Assembly (NCBI GenBank): GCA_030044775.1
Contig: JASICF010000314.1
Coordinates: 1-5,199, forward strand
Length of the DNA: 5,199 nucleotides
DNA from: Candidatus Sulfotelmatobacter sp.
GTDB taxonomy: Bacteria > Acidobacteriota > Terriglobia > Terriglobales > Acidobacteriaceae
Direction: 5' to 3'
Below are positions 1-5,199 of this stretch, piece after piece. Every line of letters starts with the position of its first letter. Position 1 is the first letter of the stretch. The notes beneath the pieces were generated by a model. It saw nothing but the letters and a program-made list of their open reading frames with translations, made no database searches and was not told where the DNA came from. A program made the translations under genes and the position numbers.

Positions 1-162
1 AATGAACACATGCTCGACAAAGAATCGCCAGTTGAATTCATGCTCGATCCCGGCAATTACGTCATCGACATTACGCTCACCGGCTATGCTCCGATCCATA
101 AGGTGATCACTTTGGACCGAGGCGATAAGGCCGTAATCGACGAGACCATGCAGCGGCAATAG
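1..162 (+). CDS. C-terminal end of a PEGA-domain protein (5' truncated)
   Basis: Frame 1 is open from the left edge to a TAG at 160-162, giving 53 residues. The visible tail contains VEFMLDPGNYVIDIT, then LTGYAPIHKVITL, and ends near DETMQRQ. The alternation of short beta strands around a 'PG-x-Y' turn and a 'GY-x-P' segment is the usual signature of a PEGA domain, a small beta-sandwich repeat found at the C-termini of surface proteins, lipoproteins and some Ser/Thr kinases. Such domains are thought to mediate envelope or protein contacts. The rest of the protein lies outside the window, so its main activity, signal peptide and start cannot be judged. It is codirectional with the phosphoesterase gene but separated by about 370 bases, so a shared operon is unlikely. 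A related carboxypeptidase-regulatory-like beta-sandwich is the main alternative for the domain call. Confidence 0.72.
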   Translation, partial: NEHMLDKESPVEFMLDPGNYVIDITLTGYAPIHKVITLDRGDKAVIDETMQRQ

Positions 163-174
163 CTTTGCTTCTGT

Positions 175-200
175 GATCTTCGGAGCGCGGCCCGAGAATC
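175..200 (+). terminator. Possible weak terminator hairpin after the PEGA gene
   Basis: GATCTTCGG (175-183) can pair with CCGAGAATC (192-200) across an 8-base loop. The stem has one mismatch and one G-T wobble and begins 12 bases after the PEGA stop codon. No T-tract follows, so an intrinsic terminator is only suggested by position; it may be chance. Confidence 0.25.
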
Positions 201-470
201 AGGGAATCTTGCGCGCCGATTCGCGATCCGCGGGACCTGGGCAACTCAACTTGGTGAACGTCTGCATGGTCTTGCCCGCAAACCCATCAACCTTTTCGGC
301 TCCCGGCACTCTAGACTCCAGCTCGTGTTGTGGAAATCAGCAAGAAATTTGCAGGGAGCCGGTTGCAGCCAGGTCTTCCTGATTCACTCTCATTTAACAT
401 TGCCGCAACCGAGCTGAAATGTTTTAGCCCTATAGTTTCATGCTGCCCCAGCTAGAGTTACATGGCCGCT

Positions 471-482
471 TCGCCCGGGCGA
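471..482. promoter_or_regulatory. Perfect 12-base palindrome in the phosphoesterase leader
   Basis: TCGCCCGGGCGA is a perfect palindrome. It is flanked by GC (468-469) and GC (484-485), which continue the symmetry after one T-G wobble. It ends 48 bases before the ATG at 531. It could be a dimeric repressor or activator site, or, as RNA, a short GC-rich stem with a tight turn in the 5' leader. I do not recognise a known operator consensus, so the role is open. Confidence 0.35.
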
Positions 483-517
483 GGCTGGACCTTGTTTAAG
501 GTTGCTCATTTTGGGGC

Positions 518-522
518 GGAGG
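518..522 (+). promoter_or_regulatory. Strong Shine-Dalgarno site that fixes the phosphoesterase start
   Basis: GGAGG sits 8 bases before the ATG at 531, a near-ideal distance. The in-frame upstream ATG at 462 has only a weak purine stretch in front of it. This decides for the start at 531. Confidence 0.85.
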
Positions 523-530
523 AAAATAGA

Positions 531-2183
531 ATGTTGGAGAAGCTGAAGACATCAGACGCCCCCAGGAGCGCAGTCGCCTTGTTGCTGACAGCGCTGATTG
601 CCCTGGGACCGACCGTTACACCTGCCTTCGCAGCCTCAAAAACAACAGTAAAGCCGGCCACAGCCGCCACGACAACTCCCATTCAGCATCTGGTTGTGAT
701 TTTCGATGAGAATGTTTCCTTCGACCACTATTTCGGGACCTATCCCGTCGCTACAAATCCCACGGGCGAACCCCCGTTTCACGCCTTGCCGAATACACCA
801 ACGGTCAACGGCCTCACTTATGCGTTGTCGAACTATAACCCCAATCTGAATCCTGCCAATGGAACCGGCGCCGCCAATCCTTTCCGCCTCGACCGCTCGC
901 AAGCCTCTACGGCTGATCAGGACCACGATTACGAGCCTGAACAGCAAGCCTTCGATTCGGGCTTGATGGACCTCTTCCCGCTGAACACCGGCACTGCCGG
1001 ACCGCCTCCATCGGGCACCGGAGTGACGCAGACAAACGGTTTGGTCATGGGATATTACGATGGCAACACTGTGACGGCGATGTGGAACTACGCCCAAAAC
1101 TTCGCCCTCAGCGACAACTCCTTCGGGACAACCTTTGGTCCCTCGAGTGTCGGTGTGATCAACCTCATCTCCGGCCAGACAAACGGCGCGGTTGCGACCC
1201 TGAACGGAACCGGCGATGAAGTGAATGGTGGTCCTGACGGCTCACTCACCGTGATCGGCGATCCCGATCCGCTTGGCGACGCTTGCGCTTCGCCGACGCG
1301 CAATCAGGTGCAGATGGGCGGGCAAACGATCGGTGATCTGCTGAATGCCGCCGGCATAAGCTGGGGTGCGTTCATGGGTGGGTTCAACCTGAACATCGTG
1401 AATGCCAACGGAACCACCGGCTGCAACCGCAGCCACACCTCTGCTGTTACCGGAGAAGAGGAAACGGATTACATTCCCCATCACACCTTCACTTCCTACT
1501 GGCCATCGATCGCCAATCTCAACCACACGCGTCCGGCTTCGGTGTCAGAGATCGGTCATAGCGGGCCGGCAAACCACAGCTACGACATCCTGGACTTCTA
1601 CACGGCTGCCAAGGCCGGAAACCTTCCCGCAGTGAGCTTCCTTAAAGCGGAGGGTTACGAGGATGCCCATCCTGGTTACTCGGATCCGCTCGATGAGCAG
1701 GCTTTTGTCGTGAACACGATCAACCTGCTGGAATCGCTTCCCACCTGGAACAGCACGGCAGTTGTGATCGCCTATGATGACTCCGATGGCTGGTACGATC
1801 ACCAGATGGGCCCGATTGTGAACACCTCAAACGGCCCGGACGATGCGCTGACCGCCCCCGGCTTCTGTGGTACGGCAGCGCCGACGCTCGCCGGTTACAA
1901 TACCACGGCGAATCCGAACGCTCTCGGCCGCTGCGGCCACGGGCCTCGGCTGCCGATGCTGGTCATCTCTCCCTGGGCGCGGCAGAACTTTGTCGACCAT
2001 ACGATGACCGACCAGAGTTCGATCATCCACTTCATCGAAGACAATTGGCTCGGCGGTCAGCGGATTGGTGGCGGATCATTCGACGCCATCGCCAGCTCCA
2101 TCAGCCAGATGTTCGACTTCACGCAAATTCGCACCAACGGCACCCTGATTCTGAACCCGAATTCGGGTGAGCCTCAAAACTAG
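531..2183 (+). CDS. Secreted phosphoesterase, phospholipase C / AcpA acid phosphatase family
   Basis: Predicted exported hydrolase of phosphate esters (Pfam Phosphoesterase family: non-specific phospholipases C and AcpA-type acid phosphatases), 550 residues. The start at 531 has a strong ribosome binding site and gives a clean Sec signal: basic n-region to residue 12, hydrophobic stretch 14-25, likely cleavage after A-F-A at 32-34. There is no twin-arginine motif or lipobox. Family motifs follow in order: HLVVIFDENVSFDHYFG (53-69, with the metal-binding Glu60-Asn61), DHDYEPEQ (131-138), MGYYDG (173-178), NFALSDNSFGTTFGPSS (190-206, where the Ser of GPSS matches the usual nucleophile region), DAHPGYSD (378-385), VVIAYDDSDGWYDH (411-424, the usual 'YDExGGxxDH' with Asp for Glu), GHGPRLPMLVISPWA (469-483) and FIEDNW (501-506). 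Cysteines 252, 298, 446 and 468 could form disulfides. The Pseudomonas PLC C-terminal repeat domains are absent, so the fold ends with the catalytic domain. Whether it prefers phospholipids or phosphomonoesters cannot be told from sequence. The multicopper oxidase gene lies 117 bases downstream on the same strand. Confidence 0.93.
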   Translation: MLEKLKTSDAPRSAVALLLTALIALGPTVTPAFAASKTTVKPATAATTTPIQHLVVIFDENVSFDHYFGTYPVATNPTGEPPFHALPNTPTVNGLTYALSNYNPNLNPANGTGAANPFRLDRSQASTADQDHDYEPEQQAFDSGLMDLFPLNTGTAGPPPSGTGVTQTNGLVMGYYDGNTVTAMWNYAQNFALSDNSFGTTFGPSSVGVINLISGQTNGAVATLNGTGDEVNGGPDGSLTVIGDPDPLGDACASPTRNQVQMGGQTIGDLLNAAGISWGAFMGGFNLNIVNANGTTGCNRSHTSAVTGEEETDYIPHHTFTSYWPSIANLNHTRPASVSEIGHSGPANHSYDILDFYTAAKAGNLPAVSFLKAEGYEDAHPGYSDPLDEQAFVVNTINLLESLPTWNSTAVVIAYDDSDGWYDHQMGPIVNTSNGPDDALTAPGFCGTAAPTLAGYNTTANPNALGRCGHGPRLPMLVISPWARQNFVDHTMTDQSSIIHFIEDNWLGGQRIGGGSFDAIASSISQMFDFTQIRTNGTLILNPNSGEPQN

Positions 2184-2206
2184 GTCTGATCGATCGGAAG
2201 AAACAG

Positions 2207-2242
2207 CGCGGGCATGCGAAACTAACCATTCGCATGCCCGTG
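2207..2242. terminator. Perfect 12-bp hairpin between phosphoesterase and oxidase genes
   Basis: CGGGCATGCGAA (2209-2220) and TTCGCATGCCCG (2229-2240) form a perfect 12-bp stem with an 8-base loop, extended outward by a G-T wobble and a C-G pair. It begins about 25 bases after the phosphoesterase stop. No T-run follows on the plus strand; on the minus strand the stem would be followed by a T-richer stretch (TGTTTCTT). It is best read as a transcription terminator or a 3'-end mRNA-stabilising hairpin. A protein-binding operator for the oxidase gene is the alternative. Confidence 0.6.
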
Positions 2243-2284
2243 ACCATGTAGACGTTCTGCACCCTATGAGCCTTGCTGGATAAA

Positions 2285-2290
2285 GAGGAG
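2285..2290 (+). promoter_or_regulatory. Ribosome binding site deciding the TTG start of the oxidase
   Basis: GAGGAG within a purine-rich run (AAAGAGGAGAAA) ends 10 bases before the TTG at 2301. The frame upstream is closed by a TGA at 2241-2243 and holds no ATG or GTG start in between, so the TTG is the best start. Confidence 0.7.
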
Positions 2291-2300
2291 AAATCTTAGT

Positions 2301-3893
2301 TTGTTTTTGCTGACGCGACGCGCCTTTCTTCATCGAAGCGGAATCCTCACGGCCGCTCTCGCTGTGCCTCAAGCCACACGGTCGCCCGCAAAATATCGCA
2401 CTCAACTTCTTGCCAGCACGCTGGCGCAATTTGTCGATCCTCTACCGATTCCTGAAATCGCCCAGCCCGTGGGACTTCGCCCAATTTCCGGCAATCGCCA
2501 GGCGAGATTGCCTTACTACCGCGTCGCCATGCGTGAGTTCAGGAGCCAGTTCCATCGCGATCTAAAACCCACGCGGCAATGGGGATACGGCTCAATTTCG
2601 CCCGGCCCCACATTCGATGTGAGAAGCGATCAGGGAATCTTGGTGGAATGGTCGAATGAGCTTCCCACGCAGCACTTCCTGCCTATCGATCACACTCTAC
2701 ACGGAGCTGAAGCCGACAAGCCGGAAGTGAGAACTGTGGTCCACTTGCACGGGGCCAAGACTCCAGCCGAGAGCGACGGGTACCCGGAGAACTGGTTCAC
2801 CTCGGGCAAGTCTGCGATTTATCACTATCCCAACCAGCAGGATGCCGCCATGCTCTGGTATCACGACCATGCTCTCGGCATTAACCGACTGAATGTTTTT
2901 GCCGGGTTGCTAGGGGTCTATTTGCTGCGGGACGAGGTTGAGGATTCCTTGAATCTTCCCCGCGGCAAGTACGAAATTCCCCTGATTTTTTACGATCGTA
3001 TTTTCGATCTCGAAAGCCAGCTCAACTATCCGGTCTCCCCCAAACCAGACGCGCCATGGACACCCGAGGTCTTCGGCGATGCGTTCGTAGTCAACGGAAA
3101 GATTTTTCCTTATCTGGAGGTCGAGCCACGCAAATATCGCTTCCGTATCCTGAACGGCGCGAATGGCCGAACGTTTCACTTGGCTTTTGCCAACAGCCAC
3201 CCCTTTCATCAACTAGGCACTGACCAGGGCCTGCTATCTGCGCCGGTCGAACTGAAACGCCTAATCCTCGCCCCGGCCGAGCGCGCCGATGTGATTGTGG
3301 ATTTCTCGGATTCCGTGGGAGACAAAATCGTTCTAACGAACGACAGCTTCAACGTTATGCAGTTCCGGGTTGGCAAGAATCGAGTAAACGATGCCAGCGC
3401 CCTCCCCGCCACTTTACGGCCGGTTTCCAGAATTCCGGAATCAGCGGCTGCCAAAACTCGCGAACTTACGTTGGTCGAAATCGACGACCTCAAGCGCCGC
3501 CCCACCACAATGCTGCTGAACAATACTCATTGGAGGATGCCGGTGACCGAGAATCCGGTGCTCGATTCCACGGAAATCTGGAACTTCCTCAACACCACCG
3601 ATGACTCGCATCCCATCCATCTGCATCTGGTGCGCTTCCAGATTCTCGATCGCCGCAGGTTTGACGTGGCTGCCTATTGGGCGACGGGACACGTCAGATA
3701 CCTTGGCCAATCGATCCCTCCTGATGCCAGCGAGGCGGGATGGAAGGACACGGTTCGGGCAGATCCTGCCATGGTGACGCGAATCATTGTCCGCTTCGAA
3801 GGATACGCGGGACGCTACGTTTGGCACTGCCACATCCTGGAGCACGAAGACAACGAAATGATGCGCCCGTACGACGTGATCGCCGCGGTGTAA
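2301..3893 (+). CDS. Tat-exported multicopper oxidase, CotA / bilirubin-oxidase-like laccase
   Basis: Predicted copper enzyme that oxidises phenolic, pyrrolic or metal substrates while reducing O2 to water; 530 residues, close to the 513 of Bacillus CotA. The N-terminus reads TRRAFLHRSG (5-14), a twin-arginine signal followed by a short hydrophobic stretch, so export should occur folded and with copper loaded. Cleavage is unclear (after about residue 25 or 30). All four copper motifs are present: HLHG (148-151), WYHDH (186-190), HPIHLHL (437-443) and HCHILEH (509-515) followed by Met520. The type 1 site is therefore His437, Cys510, His515 and axial Met520, with the Cys+5/Cys+10 spacing of CotA; the remaining eight His serve the trinuclear cluster. 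There is no Met-rich insert like that of CueO, which argues against a dedicated cuprous oxidase. Three cupredoxin domains are expected, with the middle one around PLIFYDRIFD (227-236) to FQILD. The start is TTG with a good ribosome binding site. Substrate is unknown; spore-coat function is not implied in this background. Confidence 0.93.
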   Translation: MFLLTRRAFLHRSGILTAALAVPQATRSPAKYRTQLLASTLAQFVDPLPIPEIAQPVGLRPISGNRQARLPYYRVAMREFRSQFHRDLKPTRQWGYGSISPGPTFDVRSDQGILVEWSNELPTQHFLPIDHTLHGAEADKPEVRTVVHLHGAKTPAESDGYPENWFTSGKSAIYHYPNQQDAAMLWYHDHALGINRLNVFAGLLGVYLLRDEVEDSLNLPRGKYEIPLIFYDRIFDLESQLNYPVSPKPDAPWTPEVFGDAFVVNGKIFPYLEVEPRKYRFRILNGANGRTFHLAFANSHPFHQLGTDQGLLSAPVELKRLILAPAERADVIVDFSDSVGDKIVLTNDSFNVMQFRVGKNRVNDASALPATLRPVSRIPESAAAKTRELTLVEIDDLKRRPTTMLLNNTHWRMPVTENPVLDSTEIWNFLNTTDDSHPIHLHLVRFQILDRRRFDVAAYWATGHVRYLGQSIPPDASEAGWKDTVRADPAMVTRIIVRFEGYAGRYVWHCHILEHEDNEMMRPYDVIAAV

Positions 3894-3920
3894 CGGCAAT
3901 GGGGAAAATACCGATGAGGG
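3894..3920. other. Short convergent gap between oxidase and mtaB
   Basis: Only 27 bases separate the two stop codons of these tail-to-tail genes. I see no GC-rich stem followed by T's on either strand in the gap, so transcripts of the two genes probably overlap at their 3' ends or are ended by Rho. Confidence 0.5.
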
Positions 3921-5199
3921 CTAAGAATTGCGGACATCGGGCTCTGCCGGGCTCCCGACCAATCCATCGTCCTCCGCTCCTTCGATCCGCACCGTAGTCC
4001 AGCGATTAGGCGAGTGGTGTCCTCGCAAGAACAGCTTCAGGTAATTGTCCGTCAAACTTTCGGTACGTTCGCCTTCTTTGCCTTTGTGAACCACGTTGAA
4101 GGTGATGGTTTCCAGCGATTTCCCGACAAAGCTGTGCATGAAGGCGCGCTTTTTTTCCGCCGCCACATCGCGCAGAATCCTGTTGCGCTCGCGCGCGATG
4201 TGAGCTGGTACCTGATTTCGCATAGCGGCGGCCGGCGTTCCCGGACGCGCCGAATAAGTAAACACATGAAGATAAGTGAACGGCAACTCTTCGACAAGTC
4301 GGCGAGTGCTTTCGAACTCGGCCTCGCTTTCACCAGGAAACCCGACCATGACATCGGCGCCAATGGCGGCGTCGGGCATAGCTGCGCGAATTGTCTCGAT
4401 TTTTTCCCGATAGTGCCAGGGGCGGTACTTGCGATGCATGCGCCGAAGCACTGAGTCGCTGCCGGATTGCAGCGGGACGTGCGCATGCTTGGCAATGCGC
4501 GGCGAAGAAGCGACGAGAGAGATCAGATCGCCCGTCCAATCCATCGGCTCGACTGACGAGATGCGCAGTTTTTCGAGACTGGTTTCGGCGAGGATCACAC
4601 GCAGGAGGTCGGCGAATGTTCGGATGCTTTGTGCATTGAACGAAGAATTTTTATCCGCCGCCCCAGTGGCTGGCCCCAAGTCCCTTCCCCAACGCCCGAG
4701 GTTAATGCCGCTGATGACCAGTTCTTTGTATCCCGCCGCGACCAGCCTCTTCACTTCGTCGATCACTTTCTCTGCACGCAGCGACCGGCTGTGCCCGCGA
4801 ACGCTGGGGATCACGCAGAACGAACAGCGATTGTCGCACCCATCCTGTACCTTGAGGTTGGGCCGGGTCCGGTCGCCGCCGAGCACGTTGCCTGACTCGA
4901 AGACTGGCGCCGCCAGCAATTCTGTGTGGGCGAAAATGTCAGAGACGAAGAGACGACGATCTGGTTTCCACGGAGGCTGCTTCGTAAGAGCAGAGGCAGG
5001 AACGAAGTCTCCGTTGTTCGGCACGCCCCCGATTGCCGTAGAACTCGGAAGAGCGGGAAGTAGCAGCTCGGCCAGTCGGTGTTTGTGCGAGTTGCCGACT
5101 ACGGCGCTCACTCCTGGCAATGCCGCAATCTCCTCCGGGGCGCGTTGCGCGTAGCATCCGGTGACGACGATTTTGGCATCCGGATTATTCCGCCGAACC
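3921..5199 (-). CDS. mtaB: tRNA (t6A37) methylthiotransferase MtaB (5' truncated by window edge)
   Basis: Radical-SAM enzyme that adds a methylthio group to t6A37 of tRNAs reading ANN codons, giving ms2t6A; cytoplasmic. The frame is open to the right edge, giving 425 visible residues. The first of these (PDAKIVVTGCYAQR) belong to the N-terminal methylthiotransferase domain, where Cys15 is the third cluster ligand; the first two ligands and the true start lie beyond the window. The TTG at 5118-5120 is an internal codon, not the start. The radical-SAM motif CDNRCSFC has Cys at visible residues 121, 125 and 128 (bases 4836-4838, 4824-4826, 4815-4817), followed by IPSVRGHSRS and ISGINLGRWG, typical of MtaB rather than MiaB or RimO. 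Later landmarks are HVPLQSGSD, MVGFPGES and FTYSARPGTPA. A TRAM-like RNA-binding domain follows from about FVGKSLETITF to the end. The segment between the N-terminal domain and the radical-SAM motif looks longer than usual. It converges on the oxidase gene. Confidence 0.93.
   Translation of the reverse strand, partial: VRRNNPDAKIVVTGCYAQRAPEEIAALPGVSAVVGNSHKHRLAELLLPALPSSTAIGGVPNNGDFVPASALTKQPPWKPDRRLFVSDIFAHTELLAAPVFESGNVLGGDRTRPNLKVQDGCDNRCSFCVIPSVRGHSRSLRAEKVIDEVKRLVAAGYKELVISGINLGRWGRDLGPATGAADKNSSFNAQSIRTFADLLRVILAETSLEKLRISSVEPMDWTGDLISLVASSPRIAKHAHVPLQSGSDSVLRRMHRKYRPWHYREKIETIRAAMPDAAIGADVMVGFPGESEAEFESTRRLVEELPFTYLHVFTYSARPGTPAAAMRNQVPAHIARERNRILRDVAAEKKRAFMHSFVGKSLETITFNVVHKGKEGERTESLTDNYLKLFLRGHHSPNRWTTVRIEGAEDDGLVGSPAEPDVRNS

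Larger units (their letters stand above)
163..530 (+). other. Long non-coding leader upstream of the phosphoesterase gene
   Basis: About 370 bases lie between the PEGA-protein stop and the chosen phosphoesterase start. The only open frame of any length begins with a GTG at 173 and runs to 382. It lacks a ribosome binding site and its product (rich in R, S, P and G) resembles nothing I recognise, so I treat it as chance. The region holds a weak hairpin near 175-200, a 7-bp inverted repeat with distant arms (360-366 and 405-411), a TATAGT hexamer at 431-436 without a good -35 partner, and a perfect 12-base palindrome at 471-482. The promoter of the phosphoesterase gene presumably lies here, but I cannot place it with confidence. 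Confidence 0.6.

Noticed and set aside
198..211. 14-base sequence ATCAGGGAATCTTG repeated exactly at 2629-2642
   Set aside because: One copy is non-coding and the other is inside the oxidase coding sequence, with no shared flanks; a single 14-base match is plausible by chance in a window of this size.
173..382. 69-codon open frame in the leader, plus strand, GTG start
   Set aside because: No ribosome binding site, composition like random GC-rich sequence, no recognisable motif.
360..411. 7-bp inverted repeat CGGTTGC / GCAACCG
   Set aside because: The arms are 38 bases apart and short; this is expected by chance and no other evidence supports a structure.
431..436. TATAGT as a -10 box for the phosphoesterase
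   Set aside because: No acceptable -35 hexamer lies 16-18 bases upstream; the nearest candidate, TTGCCG at 400-405, is about 25 bases away.
636..1097. 153-codon minus-strand frame inside the phosphoesterase gene
   Set aside because: Antisense shadow of a conserved coding region; Arg/Gly/Ile-rich translation without domain features.
2076..2429. 117-codon minus-strand frame spanning the gap between phosphoesterase and oxidase
   Set aside because: It runs antisense across the ends of two well-supported genes and through the hairpin, with no motif or ribosome binding site that I could support.
4429..5154. 241-codon open frame on the plus strand opposite mtaB
   Set aside because: It lies wholly antisense to a gene with intact MtaB motifs; its product is rich in Ser, Arg and Ala with no recognisable domain, as expected of a shadow frame.

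Overview
The window reads as ordinary bacterial chromosome of moderately high GC, with tightly placed genes. I infer a soil-type Gram-negative bacterium, most likely an Acidobacteriota. The reasons are the combination of a PEGA-domain tail, an Asn/Gly/Thr-rich secreted phosphoesterase, a CotA-like Tat-exported multicopper oxidase and an MtaB-type enzyme. No rRNA, tRNA or other phylogenetic marker is present to confirm this.

Layout. (1) 1-162, plus strand: the last 53 codons of a protein ending in a PEGA-like domain, cut by the left edge. (2) 163-530: a leader of about 370 bases with no convincing gene. It holds a weak hairpin just after the PEGA stop, a perfect 12-base palindrome, and a strong Shine-Dalgarno sequence that fixes the next start at 531. 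(3) 531-2183, plus: a Sec-exported phosphoesterase of the phospholipase C / AcpA acid phosphatase family. (4) 2184-2300: an intergenic gap with a perfect 12-bp inverted repeat, then a ribosome binding site in front of a TTG start. (5) 2301-3893, plus: a complete CotA/bilirubin-oxidase-like multicopper oxidase with a twin-arginine signal and all four copper motifs. (6) 3921-5199, minus: most of mtaB, the radical-SAM tRNA methylthiotransferase, convergent with the oxidase gene and cut by the right edge inside its N-terminal domain.

How they may work together. The phosphoesterase and the oxidase are codirectional neighbours and both are predicted to leave the cytoplasm, one by Sec and one by Tat. 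They could form a small envelope or extracellular unit that attacks organic phosphate and phenolic or metal substrates, but the strong hairpin between them may separate or attenuate their expression. mtaB is a cytoplasmic tRNA-modification gene, unrelated in function. I found no mobile element, CRISPR array, phage gene or clearly novel system here. The most interesting points are the hairpin-separated secreted enzyme pair, the palindrome in the phosphoesterase leader, and the extended linker in MtaB.
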